Position numbers and translations under genes: made by a program. The notes under the pieces are model-generated. The model did no database searches. It worked only from the letters and a program-made list of their open reading frames with translations, and was not told the origin of the DNA. Of a stretch of DNA of 64,000 nucleotides, positions 43,112-54,916 are shown piece after piece. The stretch is from Candidatus Methanoperedens sp. GTDB taxonomy: Archaea > Halobacteriota > Methanosarcinia > Methanosarcinales > Methanoperedenaceae. Every line of letters begins with the position of its first letter. Within the stretch, counting starts at the first letter, position 1. The stretch spans positions 20,082 to 84,081 of the forward strand of contig JAQUQX010000004.1 in assembly GCA_028715885.1 (NCBI GenBank), read 5' to 3'.

Positions 43112-43430
43112 GGCGGCGGGCTAGCCCGGGTAATTCGGCGTTACCTGTCACCCGAAACCGTCGATAGCGGGGGGCGAAGCCAGAGGAAGAAGTTTTGACT
43201 GCTGCCCGGCCCGCAGGTTCTACTGTGAAACCCCGTCCTGTGGGGCTGGTGTCGATGCAGCGGCTTTCCTGAAGGAAGGTCTTTGCCTCTTAATTGCGGA
43301 AAACGGTCTAGGCCCGGAAGGGAGCAAACCAGCCGTGAACAACTATCGCTCACAGGGGCGCGGGGCGGAGGCGAGTCTGCGGAAAACCGGACAGCGGAAG
43401 GGGCTGCGACCCGAGGCGTGCCCGCTACTT
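43112..43430 (+). ncRNA. Archaeal 7S SRP RNA
   Basis: The helix-8 core GGCCCGGAAGGGAGCA (43311-43326) is the hallmark of SRP RNA. The ends pair: GGCGGGC at 43115-43121 with GCCCGCT at 43420-43426, and CCCGGGT with ACCCGAGG next to it. About 315 bases, a normal archaeal length, followed by TTTTAATTTTATTTTA. No protein-coding frame here is credible. It would bind SRP19 (22505) and SRP54. Confidence 0.92.
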
Positions 43431-43523
43431 TTAATTTTATTTTATCGGAATATCCGCTGCTTGCAGCGGTTGGGTACCAACGTATTCAGAATAGCAATCT
43501 CAGACGCCTTATCAGGGCGAAAC

Positions 43524-43545
43524 CCCACAGCAAAACTGCTGTGGG
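43524..43545. terminator. Perfect 8-bp hairpin between the SRP RNA and a convergent gene
   Basis: CCCACAGC and GCTGTGGG with an AAAACT loop. It lies between the SRP RNA and the minus-strand gene ending at 43582 and is a possible bidirectional terminator. The T-run is weak, so the role is uncertain. Confidence 0.4.
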
Positions 43546-43581
43546 AAGGGGGGGTCATAATAGAAGGATTTGAAGCGGGTT

Positions 43582-43857
43582 TTATCCCCCGCTCACTGCA
43601 GGAAGTATCGAGATTTCATCGGCGTCCTTCACAGGGCTGGACAGACCATTTAAATGCCTTATATCCTCGCCGTTCACGTACAGGTTGACAAACCGTCTTA
43701 CTTCGCCTTTGTCAAGAATCCGCTTCTCAAAATCCGCGCCGAACTGTTCAACCAGTTTATCCAGCACAGCCTTTACAGTTGTTTCTCCAAGTTGCAGTGT
43801 CGTTTCCCGAGCGTGTGTAACATTGCTCAATGCAGAAGAAAATCTTATTTTAACCAT
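43582..43857 (-). CDS. MoaD/ThiS-type ubiquitin-like sulfur carrier next to threonine synthase
   Basis: 91 residues of beta-grasp fold ending LPAVSGG, with the diglycine tail. AAGGTGAT lies upstream of the ATG. It is 11 bases behind the threonine-synthase-like gene. Because such pairs recall the CysO-CysM system, in which the carrier feeds sulfur to a PLP enzyme, this copy may serve amino-acid sulfur transfer rather than molybdopterin synthesis. Confidence 0.85.
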   Translation of the reverse strand: MVKIRFSSALSNVTHARETTLQLGETTVKAVLDKLVEQFGADFEKRILDKGEVRRFVNLYVNGEDIRHLNGLSSPVKDADEISILPAVSGG

Positions 43858-43868
43858 TTATATCACCT

Positions 43869-45137
43869 TTACGAATGTGCAAGAATCGCCTCTTGCTTAT
43901 GAATCTCAAGTTTTGGCGCGGTGAGTTTCTCAAACTCACTCAGCATGGGTTTAATAACAGGCGGGCGCTGCAATGATTTAAGCAGCGTGTCCTGTGCTTT
44001 AAGACCGTTCCCTGTCACATAGACCACGACACGTTCATCGTGCTGGATATGACCGCTCTCAACCAGCTTCTTCAGACCTGCGACAGTCGTGCCGCCTGCA
44101 GGTTCGGTGAATATGCCCTCTGTTCTTGCGAGAAGATGGATAGCCTCGATGATTTCAGTATCTGTGGGAGTGGCGGCATACCCGCCAGAATCCAGGATTG
44201 TCTTCTTGGCGTAATAGCCGTCTGCCGGGTTGCCTATTGCAAGGCTGTGCGCCACGGTCTCATAGTTCCTGACCGGGACAACTTCGCTATTCTTCTGGAC
44301 CGCACACGATATGGGCGAGCAGTTAAGGGGCTGCGAGCCCGATATTTTCACATTGGCATTGTCCACAAGACCAATGCGCTCCAGTTCCTTATATCCGCGC
44401 GAGATTGCACATAGCAGCGCCCCGCTTGCCATGGGAACGACGACATGGTCAGGGACCTGCCATCCCATCTGCTCGGCGGTTTCGTAAGCCAGCGTCTTTG
44501 AACCTTCGGTATAATAGGGACGGATGTTGATGTTCACAAAAGCCCAGTCGGGATGCGAATCCGCCACTTCGCTTGCGAGGCGGTTGGCGTCGTCATACGT
44601 GCCTTCCACGGCAATCACGTTCGGACCGTAGATGAGCATCTGCACAATCTTTCCAAGCTCGATTGTGGCGGGGATGAAAATATACGCTGGAAGCCCGGCC
44701 TTGGCTGCATGCGCGCCCACGGCTGCCGCAAGGTTGCCCGTGCTGGCGCATCCAACGGCTTTCACATCGAATTCGATGGCTTTTGAAATCGCTACCGACG
44801 TTACCCTGTCTTTAAATGAGTTGGTGGGGTTCACCGACTCATCGAGAATATAAAGTTCGTCCAGCCCAAGAACTGCGCCCAGGCGCTTTGCATGATGAAG
44901 CTTATTGAAACCCGCGCCGAGGTCGATGCGCTTCTCCGATTCAAGGGGCAGGAGGTCTGCATATCTCCAGATTGATTTTGGACCCGCTGCGATTTTCTCT
45001 TTGCTGATATGATTGGAAATATAATCCCAGTCGTAATTGACTTCTAGGGGACCGAAGCACTCATAACATGTATTCTGGATAACCGCAGGGTACTCGGCAC
45101 CGCATTCCCTGCATTTCAATCCGATAACGTGACTCAT
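43869..45137 (-). CDS. thrC: Threonine synthase (PLP fold type II) with N-terminal zinc ribbon
   Basis: 422 residues. CRECGAEYP and CYECFGPL form a zinc knuckle at the N-terminus. The PLP Lys lies in NPTNSFKDRVTS. GCASTGNLAAAVGAHAAKAG and the glycine-rich VPMASGALLCAI hold the phosphate, and FTEPAGGTTVAGL is near the C-terminus. Converts O-phosphohomoserine to threonine; a related cysteine or cysteate synthase role cannot be excluded. Confidence 0.88.
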   Translation of the reverse strand: MSHVIGLKCRECGAEYPAVIQNTCYECFGPLEVNYDWDYISNHISKEKIAAGPKSIWRYADLLPLESEKRIDLGAGFNKLHHAKRLGAVLGLDELYILDESVNPTNSFKDRVTSVAISKAIEFDVKAVGCASTGNLAAAVGAHAAKAGLPAYIFIPATIELGKIVQMLIYGPNVIAVEGTYDDANRLASEVADSHPDWAFVNINIRPYYTEGSKTLAYETAEQMGWQVPDHVVVPMASGALLCAISRGYKELERIGLVDNANVKISGSQPLNCSPISCAVQKNSEVVPVRNYETVAHSLAIGNPADGYYAKKTILDSGGYAATPTDTEIIEAIHLLARTEGIFTEPAGGTTVAGLKKLVESGHIQHDERVVVYVTGNGLKAQDTLLKSLQRPPVIKPMLSEFEKLTAPKLEIHKQEAILAHS

Positions 45138-45215
45138 TAAACTTCACCGAGGCATAATACAACATTACTATATATAATATTTACCATGCGAGTAGATAAC
45201 CCAGAGTAATAAATT

Positions 45216-45716
45216 TTACTCACTATCTGCTTTATCTTTGTTCTCTATCCCGTTCCTCACATCCACGGCAATGCCCTTCTTAAACGAAAGCATTTCAAGG
45301 GGAGCCAGCACAGCTTTCCCCGTAGCGAGCAGGCGGTCGTTCTCATCCACAACAAGAATTTCCTCCCCAGCCCTTATGTCAGGGTCGGCAGCCACGACGT
45401 GCCGCGCAAAAGCGGTCTTGCCTTTTGCCACAAAGGGCGCAGCATCGCTATTAACCACGACCCTGCGCCCCAGATACCCGATTAATCCATGAAGCTTTCC
45501 TGCGCCCATGATGCTGAGTGTGAGCATGCCGTCCTTTGCCCTGACCGTAGCTATGCGGTTATTGTCGAGCAGAATCTGGCGGATTCTTTTTGTTGTTGAG
45601 AACTGGAATTCCACATTGTCAGGGAAAAGAGCCTCGCCTGCGCCGCGCCCGAACTGGTAGTCGGCGATGGTGCGGACGCGTTTGAGATGAAACGTTTGGG
45701 GAATTTGTTGAGACAT
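45216..45716 (-). CDS. PUA-domain RNA-binding protein
   Basis: 166 residues. The N-terminal half (TIADYQFGRGAGEALFP, STTKRIRQILLDNNRIATVRAKDGMLTLS) and the C-terminal PUA domain (RRVVVNSDAAPFVAKGKTAFARHVVAADPDIRAGEEILVVDENDRLLATGKAV) match archaeal PUA proteins related to the tail of archaeosine tRNA-guanine transglycosylase. It may take part in tRNA or rRNA modification. Confidence 0.85.
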   Translation of the reverse strand: MSQQIPQTFHLKRVRTIADYQFGRGAGEALFPDNVEFQFSTTKRIRQILLDNNRIATVRAKDGMLTLSIMGAGKLHGLIGYLGRRVVVNSDAAPFVAKGKTAFARHVVAADPDIRAGEEILVVDENDRLLATGKAVLAPLEMLSFKKGIAVDVRNGIENKDKADSE

Positions 45717-45817
45717 TAGTTACTCCTGAATATATGAGAATATGATTGTATCTTATTTCACTATATCCCTCAAACATTTTAATAAATTATAAGTGTTCGC
45801 GGGTGGATTATCTGTCT

Positions 45818-47272
45818 ATGGAAGCTATCACCTCATCCCGCATGGCAGCCATCGACGCCAACTGCGAATACCTCGGGATAAAGAGCCTCCAGCTCATGGA
45901 AAATGCCGGCGCAGCCGTTGCCCGTGCAGTTAAAGAAAGGATAAACTCGGGCAGGGTTGTAACCATCGCAGGCAGGGGCAATAACGGGGGCGATGCTTTT
46001 GTAGCTGCACGGCATCTTGGCGGTTACGACGTTACAGTTATTCTTATCGGAAAAAAAGGAGAACTTAAAACACCAGAGGCGTTGCACAACTGGAAGGCGC
46101 TTGAAAAAACATCCATTCCTTTGGTTGAAGTTACGGATTCTGCAGCATTTGAGCGCGCCCTGATAAAAAATGCAGACATAATCATAGACGGGGTTTTCGG
46201 TACAGGCATAAAAGGAAAAATACATGAGCCTGAATCCACAGCAATTGACCTCATTAACGATTCTGGTGCTTTTGTCATCTCGGTGGACGTACCGTCCGGA
46301 TTTGACCCTGACGGGGGCGAATTTGAGAAAGCCGTTCATGCCGGACTGACGCTCACGTTCCATAAAATGAAAGTGGGCATGCTTTCTCCTGATGCACCGG
46401 AATATACAGGAGAAGTCCGTGTTGTTGATATCGGTATTCCCAATGAAGCCGAATTCTTTGTAGGACCGGGCGACATCAAACCATTTCTGAAAAGACCGGC
46501 AACAAGCCATAAAGGCGATGCTGGCAGGGTTCTCGTAATCGGCGGCGGCGCGTATTCAGGTGCGCCCGCGCTGGCTGCTCTCGGTGCGCTGCGGGGCGGC
46601 GCGGATATCGTTACAGTGGCGGCGCCGCGCAATGTTTCCGATATAATTGCTTCGTTTTCCCCCAATCTCATTGTCCGCGCGCTTTCAGGCGACAGTCTGG
46701 TTGAAGACGATATTCCTCTCATTTCGGAGCTAATCAAAAAACACGATGTGGTTGTAATGGGAATGGGGCTTGGAACTGCCGAGGGGATACTTTCTGCCGT
46801 TAAAAAAATAGTCCCGCTTTGCAAAAAAGCCGTGATTGATGCCGATGCGCTCCAGCCACAGTTGTTACCTTTGCTTCATAAAAATATTATTATTACTCCT
46901 CATGCAGGTGAAATGAAACGATTATCAGGCGTGGATGTGCCGGGAGATGAAAAAGAAAAAGTTGAGTTCATCAGGGATTTTGCCAAAAACAACAAGGTCA
47001 CGGTATTATTAAAAGGCGCTGTTGACATAATCTCTGACGGCGCCGAAGTCAGAGCCAATAGAACTGGGAACGCGGGGATGACCGTGGGCGGCACAGGTGA
47101 TGTCCTTGCGGGGTTGACCGGGGCGCTCTTTGCAAAACATGAGGCGCTTGAAGCAGCCTGTGCTGGGGCTTTCATTAACGGTGCTGCCGGGGATATGGCA
47201 TTTGCAGATTTCGGATACGGTCTTCTTGCCACGGATGTTATCGATTATATCCCCGGGGTGATGAAAGCATGA
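45818..47272 (+). CDS. nnr: Bifunctional NAD(P)HX epimerase/dehydratase
   Basis: 484 residues from the ATG at 45818; the upstream in-frame part is AT-rich leader. The N-terminal YjeF_N domain has AGRGNNGGDAFVAARHL and VSVDVPSGFDPDGG. The C-terminal ADP/ATP-dependent dehydratase has KGDAGRVLVIGGGAYSGAPALAALGALRGGADIV, ITPHAGEMKRL and AGMTVGGTGDVLAGLTGALFA. It repairs damaged NAD(P)H hydrates. The stop overlaps moaC by four bases. Confidence 0.95.
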   Translation: MEAITSSRMAAIDANCEYLGIKSLQLMENAGAAVARAVKERINSGRVVTIAGRGNNGGDAFVAARHLGGYDVTVILIGKKGELKTPEALHNWKALEKTSIPLVEVTDSAAFERALIKNADIIIDGVFGTGIKGKIHEPESTAIDLINDSGAFVISVDVPSGFDPDGGEFEKAVHAGLTLTFHKMKVGMLSPDAPEYTGEVRVVDIGIPNEAEFFVGPGDIKPFLKRPATSHKGDAGRVLVIGGGAYSGAPALAALGALRGGADIVTVAAPRNVSDIIASFSPNLIVRALSGDSLVEDDIPLISELIKKHDVVVMGMGLGTAEGILSAVKKIVPLCKKAVIDADALQPQLLPLLHKNIIITPHAGEMKRLSGVDVPGDEKEKVEFIRDFAKNNKVTVLLKGAVDIISDGAEVRANRTGNAGMTVGGTGDVLAGLTGALFAKHEALEAACAGAFINGAAGDMAFADFGYGLLATDVIDYIPGVMKA

Positions 47273-47739
47273 GAGAGAATAGTTTTTCACACATTCACGA
47301 TGAGAGGGCAAAGATGGTGGATATCAGCGATAAAAGAGATGTAAAAAGGCGCGCAGTAGCTTCGGGCGAGATACGATTAAAACCAGAAACCATAGAAGCA
47401 ATCAAGAACAGGGAAATAGTTAAGGGGGAAGTACTTGAAACCGCACGCATAGCCGCTGTTATGGCAGTCAAGCAAACATCTTCCGTGATACCCATGTGCC
47501 ACCAGATTCCTGTAACAGGCATTGATGTTAAATTTGAGATAGCGGATGAGGTAATCAAAGCCACTGTCGAGGTAAAATCGGTTGGTAAAACAGGGGTCGA
47601 GATGGAGGCTCTTCATGGTGTGAGCGTGGCACTGCTTACGATATGGGACATGGTAAAATCAGCAGAAAAAGATGAAACCGGCAACTATCCCCATACTGGA
47701 ATAAGAGATATCAGGGTTCTAGAAAAATCCAAAAAATGA
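47269..47739 (+). CDS. moaC: Cyclic pyranopterin monophosphate synthase
   Basis: 156 residues. Family motifs MVDISDKRDVKRRAVASG, VIPMCHQIPVTGIDVKF and TGVEMEALHGVSVALLTIWDMVKSAEKD are complete. MoaC makes cyclic pyranopterin monophosphate in molybdopterin synthesis. Coupled to nnr (ATGA). Confidence 0.96.
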   Translation: MRENSFSHIHDERAKMVDISDKRDVKRRAVASGEIRLKPETIEAIKNREIVKGEVLETARIAAVMAVKQTSSVIPMCHQIPVTGIDVKFEIADEVIKATVEVKSVGKTGVEMEALHGVSVALLTIWDMVKSAEKDETGNYPHTGIRDIRVLEKSKK

Positions 47740-47745
47740 ATAGGA

Positions 47746-47823
47746 GTAGGGCTTAGATACCTAATAAAAACGATGGGTCGAAGGAGACTGAGGGTACTAA
47801 AGGCATTAGATATCTAATCCTAC
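47746..47823 (+). other. Long imperfect stem-loop after moaC, possibly a structured RNA
   Basis: GTAGG-GC-TTAGATACCTAAT (47746-47765) pairs with ATTAGATATCTAAT-CCTAC (47805-47823) over about 18 base pairs with one mismatch and a small bulge. The loop of about 39 bases contains GATGGGTCGAAGGAGACTGAGG, which holds CTGA and could form a kink-turn. ACAACA follows the stem by a short distance. It could be an H/ACA-type guide RNA or a transcription-end structure between convergent genes. Confidence 0.4.
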
Positions 47824-47899
47824 AACAATATTAGTGATGTTTTTAATAGTATTTAATATTTACGCTAATATTATAGACCACATATACTTATAATCATCA

Positions 47900-49180
47900 T
47901 TATGATAAACATGTACTTCGGGTAAGCTCCCCCGCTACATTGGCGCGCATCATTTCTCTCACTTTTTCAATATCCTGCGTATTTCCCAGCGCCCACATGA
48001 GTTTAACCAGCGCCACTTCGGAGAGCATATCTTCGCCTTCGATTGCGCCTGCTTTCAGGATATCCCTGCCTGTATCGTACACGCGGTCGCAGACCCTTCC
48101 GCTGATGCATTGCGAGGTCATGACAACAGGTATGCCCGCATCCACTGCATTCCTGATAAGAGGTATCCATTCTGTTGAAACATGACCAAGACCTGTGCCC
48201 TCAATCACAATGCCCTTATACCCGGCGCCGCTGTGGAACAGCAGGGATTCGCTACTGGCTCCTGTAGCGTATTTTATCAGGGCGCATTTTGGTTCAAGCC
48301 TGTCGTGGAGCGCAAGCTTCTTCTCCCCCCGCTTCACATATGAAGATAGTATTTTTATCTCGCGGGACGGGTATTCCACGCGCCCGATTGGTCTTGCATT
48401 TATGGACTGGAAGGCGTCTCGCCGCGATGTATGCATCTTTCTCACCTTCGTTCCCCTGTGAATAAGGCAGAAATCGTCGCTTGTTCCGCCATGCATAACC
48501 ACGCATACCTCGGCTATGTCGCCTGTCGCTACAACTGCGGCGCATATCGCATTCATGGCGTTGTCGCTGCTCGGTCTGTCCGCGCTTCGCTGGGAGCCTA
48601 CAAGCACGATAGGAACAGGGGTTTCGATCATGAACGAGAGAGCAGCAGCCGTGTACATCATTGTATCTGTGCCGTGAGTGATTATGATGCCGTCAGCGCC
48701 GTTCTTGATTTCCTCGTACACGGCGCGGGCAAGCTCGACCCAGTAAGAGGGGCGCATGTTCTCGCTCAGGATGCTGTAAATCATGCGGCAGTTGTAATTC
48801 GCTATCTCTTCAAGTTCAGGGATGGCACGCAGGATGTCCTCGGCTGAGAATTGCGATGTAACGGCGCCTGTGCGGTAATCGATTTTGCTTGCGATGGTGC
48901 CGCCTGTTGAGAGTATGGAGATGTTGGGAAGTGATTTTTTCTTCCGGGCAGGTCTGGTTATCGGTTCTTGAAACTTTTTCTCCTCTTTTGGTTCAACCGT
49001 GATTATATTTTCAGGATTTATCCCTCTTAAACCAATATTATAGCCATTTTTAAGTTTTAATACAGTAGAACCTGTTTGTGAAGGCATTAGTATCCCTTCA
49101 TAATGTATTACATATTTATCTGCCGCTTTTGTTAATCGAACTTTATTGCCGACTTCTGCTTTGCCTACGTCGCCTTTCAT
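47900..49180 (-). CDS. gatD: Glutamyl-tRNA(Gln) amidotransferase subunit D
   Basis: 426 residues. The N-terminal ~85 residues form the GatD-specific domain, followed by an asparaginase-like amidase: [20 protein letters not shown] (catalytic Thr), THGTDTM with Thr and Asp, and [20 protein letters not shown]. It supplies ammonia to GatE for Gln-tRNA(Gln) formation, an archaea-specific system. gatE is not in the window. Confidence 0.95.
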   Translation of the reverse strand: MKGDVGKAEVGNKVRLTKAADKYVIHYEGILMPSQTGSTVLKLKNGYNIGLRGINPENIITVEPKEEKKFQEPITRPARKKKSLPNISILSTGGTIASKIDYRTGAVTSQFSAEDILRAIPELEEIANYNCRMIYSILSENMRPSYWVELARAVYEEIKNGADGIIITHGTDTMMYTAAALSFMIETPVPIVLVGSQRSADRPSSDNAMNAICAAVVATGDIAEVCVVMHGGTSDDFCLIHRGTKVRKMHTSRRDAFQSINARPIGRVEYPSREIKILSSYVKRGEKKLALHDRLEPKCALIKYATGASSESLLFHSGAGYKGIVIEGTGLGHVSTEWIPLIRNAVDAGIPVVMTSQCISGRVCDRVYDTGRDILKAGAIEGEDMLSEVALVKLMWALGNTQDIEKVREMMRANVAGELTRSTCLS

Positions 49181-49288
49181 AATATCCCTGCTTTCTGCCT
49201 GATTATTGCGGCAGATGATAAAAAACTATCCTGAACAGGGTATATCCAGAGAAAAATTACTTAAACCGGCATGTGAACTTAGCATCAG

Positions 49289-51404
<2,116 letters not shown>

Positions 51405-51584
51405 GAAATTGTTGTTTTTTCAAAAAATATCGATTATATTAGCTGCAAGCAATATCGGGCAAGCGGAGCGGGAAATTAGAGTGAGGATAAGGACATATAA
51501 AGCAGTCGATTTTGAAAAAAAAGGAAGGATAATATATTATAAAAGATTATGGTAATGTAACTGTTAAAAAAAGGAGAGGAAACA

Positions 51585-52928
51585 ATGAAAAAAATAATTT
51601 TATTTTTATTAACTTTCATACTTTTGGTTAATACTGCTTCAGCCATTGAGAACGCAAGCGTTGAGCTTCATGGTGAGAAGACTGATGTGGTTCTCGGGGA
51701 AGATATTATATTGAAACTTTCTGCAGTCAATATTATCACAAAACCTATGATGACAGTGCAGGTAATTCTTATTCCTCCTTCAGGGATGTCCGTGAGTTCA
51801 TCGGAATTCGTTACTTCGGGGGCAGGGCAATTCACTTCAACGTTTAATATCAGTACGGGCGCGGGGAAAGATATTGAGGTAAGGATAAATACAAACCAGA
51901 TAGGCGATTTTAATGTTAAAGGAAGGGTAATTTATTACTTCGGGGGCGATATATCAACCGCAGAAGACAACACGCTGAGCCTTCCAATAAAAGTAAGACC
52001 TCTTCCTCCGACCCCGTTGGATGAGCGAACGGCTGCTGAAAAGACGACCGGATTGAGCAAAAATACACTGATAATTATCGGCATCCTGGCACTGATACTC
52101 ATATTCATTATTTACAGATCAAGGAAAAAATCCGCCGAGGCAGAGGCTTTGATATCTGCAAGCGTCCAGCTCTACGGCGAGAAGACGGACGTGGTCATGG
52201 GAGAGGATATTGTCTTAAAACTATCTGCGGTGAACGTCATTACAAAACCTGCGATGACGGTACAGGTCATCATCATCCCTCCTTCAGGGATGTCCGTGAC
52301 TTCATCGGGATTCGTTACTTCGGGCGCAGGGCAATATACTACCACATATACTGTTGACCCCGGCGCCGGGAAGGAACTCGAAGTGAGGATAAAACCAAAC
52401 CAGACCGGCGATTTTGAAGTGAAAGGAAGGGTGGTTTATTACTTCGGGAAGGATAAAGGAACAACACAGGACAAGACGCTTTCTCTTCCCGTCAAAGTGA
52501 GACCGGGTGAGACCGAATTCGAGCGCGCGGGAAGACTGGGAGTGGCAGATGTGCGCTCGAAACATGCGGTTAAGAGCGAGGTGCTGGAGTTTGGGAGGCA
52601 GCAGAAGGTAAAGGAGGCTGAGACTGATATCCTGATTGAGCAGAAGGAGAGCGAGGCTGATTTTGAGGAGGCAAAGAGGGGGATTGAGGCGTTAAGGCTC
52701 CTGAAACAGGCGAAAGCCGAGGGAAGAAAGGGAGATGCCGGAGTTGAACAGGAAGTTGCTGATAAAGGACGCGCCAGTGATGTGGGGCGTTCCGGCTCAA
52801 TTAATATAAATGGCAGCATAATCCGGCGCTCCAATATCGGCGCAGGCGCGATGAAGAAGTGCCCGCACTGCGGGGCTGCGCTTCCGAAGTATGCGGGTTT
52901 TTGCGGGGAGTGTGGAGGGAAGTTATGA
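51585..52928 (+). CDS. Membrane protein with a duplicated beta domain on both sides of one helix and a C-terminal zinc ribbon
   Basis: 447 residues. Signal peptide 1-21, then an Ig-like domain (24-140), one membrane helix (160-177), and a second copy of the domain (190-305) with 70% or so of its residues identical in long stretches (SAVNxITKPxMTVQVIxIPPSGMSV). A helical region (310-395) follows, then NINGSIIRRSNIG and a double-CxxC zinc ribbon (CPHC...CGEC). The outer and inner copies suggest tandem duplication around the helix. Function unknown; it opens the block of related genes. Confidence 0.75.
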   Translation: MKKIILFLLTFILLVNTASAIENASVELHGEKTDVVLGEDIILKLSAVNIITKPMMTVQVILIPPSGMSVSSSEFVTSGAGQFTSTFNISTGAGKDIEVRINTNQIGDFNVKGRVIYYFGGDISTAEDNTLSLPIKVRPLPPTPLDERTAAEKTTGLSKNTLIIIGILALILIFIIYRSRKKSAEAEALISASVQLYGEKTDVVMGEDIVLKLSAVNVITKPAMTVQVIIIPPSGMSVTSSGFVTSGAGQYTTTYTVDPGAGKELEVRIKPNQTGDFEVKGRVVYYFGKDKGTTQDKTLSLPVKVRPGETEFERAGRLGVADVRSKHAVKSEVLEFGRQQKVKEAETDILIEQKESEADFEEAKRGIEALRLLKQAKAEGRKGDAGVEQEVADKGRASDVGRSGSININGSIIRRSNIGAGAMKKCPHCGAALPKYAGFCGECGGKL

Positions 52929-52958
52929 TAAGTGAGTTTTATGGATAGGAAGAAAAAT

Positions 52959-54860
52959 ATGACAAAACAAATATCTTTTGCGGCGCGCGCCCTTGCGATA
53001 GGCTTGGTGACGGCGCTGGTGCTTGCGGGAACGGCGATGGGTGAAGTATCGAAAGATGGGCTTGTTGCAGAATATCATTTTGATGGCGATGCAAAGGATT
53101 CAAGCGGGAATAATAATGATGGGACAATTAATGGGGCGACTTTCGTTCAAGGAATAAGCGGGCAGGCGCTGAGTTTTAATGGGGTGAATGATTATGTTAG
53201 GGTTCCTGATAGTCCAATTCTTTATTTTAATGACTTTACGTTTACTGCATGGGTTAAAACAAAAAGAAATGGTGCCATAATTGAAAAAGACATTGTTGGG
53301 TCAGGAACACATGATTATACATGGTATATATCAGGAGATGGTACGAGTGCTCTTGTTATTGGAGTTGGCGGAAGTAATTATTGGATAGGTGGAAGCTCAA
53401 AATCCGTTAATGATGGTAATTGGAGATTTGTTGCGGCGCGGCGAACAGCTAACACAATTGAAGTTTGGGTGGATGGTGTTTTAGATAAGTCATTGCCTGC
53501 AGCTTCAGGGCGAGTAGATGGAGCAGGCGAACCATTAACAATAGGCGCAGGAAAAGATTGGCCTGAAATGCAATTTACTGGAGCGATTGATGAGATTCGC
53601 ATCTACAACCGCGCTCTAAGCCCTGAAGAAATCAAAGCAAGTTATGACTCAATAATCGGAAAGTCTTCTGCAACTACTGCAACAAAACCTGCCCCTGCGC
53701 CCACCTCTTCACTGGCAACTCCCGCTCCTACCATAGCGCAGACCGCAAGTCCTGCTCCGGCGCCGACCGCTGCTTCTGAGTCCTCAAATTCTTACGTCTA
53801 TGCAGGCGTTGGCGGCTTAGTCCTGATATTTATCGCTATCGTTGCTTTGAAGCGCCGCAGTTCTTCTAAAGTAGAGGAGCCTATCAAACGTGAACCAACA
53901 GTAAAACCAGAGCCTCAGAAACCAGCACTAGTGACCGAGGCGCCAAAGAGCAAACCTGCGCCGATAACAGTGCCTGAAGCGCCGAGCGTGTATGTCAAAA
54001 CAGCCTTCGGCTACAAGGGCGCGGCGATTATTTACAAATTAAAAATCGAAAACAACACATCCGACCCCATCAGCGATATCAAAGTATATCCTTATATCCC
54101 CGATGTTTTCCTGCTGAAAGAGAAAGAAAAGTCAATCGCATTAATTGAGCCAAAAGCCAGCCAGACCGTTACCTTTGAAATCCGTCCCACAGGCGAATGC
54201 GGGGACTGCAATGTCTCAGGCAGGGTGAACTATTACGACATGGCATCAAGGAAACGGCAGGATATCGAACTTGAGCCAAAGTCCCTGAGCATCGTATGCC
54301 CAATGCTCCATGGAAAAGAAATAAGTGAGACTGATTGGCATGATACGGTCAGCAACCTTGTGAAAACTGAAGAAAGCACAAGAGAGATAGATATGCCTGC
54401 CGAATCGCTCTTTACGATGGTTTCCCGCATTATAAAGGACATGCACATGCATATGCAGAAGCCGGAAGTAACTCAGAACCATAAACTTTTCAATGGTGTT
54501 GCGCGCTTCTATGGTGAAGGGGTTAAGGGCTTAAAATATGCCGCGCAGGTTGAGGTTGTGGGCGGCGCAAAGAAATCAAAGCTTATTCTGAAGGTATGGG
54601 CTGAGAAAGAGGATGCGCTTACAGGATTCTATCACGGCATGCTCGATGAGATAGAAAAGAGGGTTAATGTAAAAGAATACATCGACGACAGCATCGTTCA
54701 GTACAACGTCCACATCGGCGATAAAATAGGCACGCTGGTCAAAGATTCCGTAGTCCAGCGCTCCACCATCGGCGCCAGCGCGGCGCGCAAGTGCCCCAAC
54801 TGCGGCAGGGAAGTTGAGGCTAACGAGAAGTTCTGCCTTGAATGCGGGGCGAAGTTGTGA
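52959..54860 (+). CDS. LamG-domain surface protein with cytoplasmic Ig-like module and zinc ribbon
   Basis: About 633 residues from the ATG at 52959 (GGAAG upstream); ATG at 52941 and GTG at 52932 are alternatives, and residue numbers here use 52932. Signal peptide to about 37, LamG/concanavalin-type domain 40-240 (VAEYHFDGDAKDSSGNNNDG, AIDEIRIYNRALSPEEI), Pro/Ala/Thr stalk, membrane helix 289-307. The inside part has an Ig-like domain (355-450), SIVCPML, an alpha/beta domain (460-590), LVKDSVVQRSTIG, and a zinc ribbon CPNC...CLEC. The inside module recurs in the two FGE genes downstream. Confidence 0.8.
   Translation: MTKQISFAARALAIGLVTALVLAGTAMGEVSKDGLVAEYHFDGDAKDSSGNNNDGTINGATFVQGISGQALSFNGVNDYVRVPDSPILYFNDFTFTAWVKTKRNGAIIEKDIVGSGTHDYTWYISGDGTSALVIGVGGSNYWIGGSSKSVNDGNWRFVAARRTANTIEVWVDGVLDKSLPAASGRVDGAGEPLTIGAGKDWPEMQFTGAIDEIRIYNRALSPEEIKASYDSIIGKSSATTATKPAPAPTSSLATPAPTIAQTASPAPAPTAASESSNSYVYAGVGGLVLIFIAIVALKRRSSSKVEEPIKREPTVKPEPQKPALVTEAPKSKPAPITVPEAPSVYVKTAFGYKGAAIIYKLKIENNTSDPISDIKVYPYIPDVFLLKEKEKSIALIEPKASQTVTFEIRPTGECGDCNVSGRVNYYDMASRKRQDIELEPKSLSIVCPMLHGKEISETDWHDTVSNLVKTEESTREIDMPAESLFTMVSRIIKDMHMHMQKPEVTQNHKLFNGVARFYGEGVKGLKYAAQVEVVGGAKKSKLILKVWAEKEDALTGFYHGMLDEIEKRVNVKEYIDDSIVQYNVHIGDKIGTLVKDSVVQRSTIGASAARKCPNCGREVEANEKFCLECGAKL
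54839..54857. repeat. 19-bp direct repeat, left copy (end of the LamG gene)
   Basis: TGAATGCGGGGCGAAGTTG encodes part of the terminal ECGAKL of the LamG-zinc-ribbon gene. It recurs exactly at 55495-55513, downstream of the toxin-antitoxin pair. Confidence 0.8.
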
Positions 54861-54916
54861 GTGTATAAATAATAAATAGTTCAAAAGGCATAACAACGAG
54901 TAATAGAGGACAGAAG

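Noticed and set aside
43283..43688. Reading frames of 96 and 117 residues on the plus strand
   Set aside because: They lie largely within the SRP RNA, which explains the GC-rich structured sequence.
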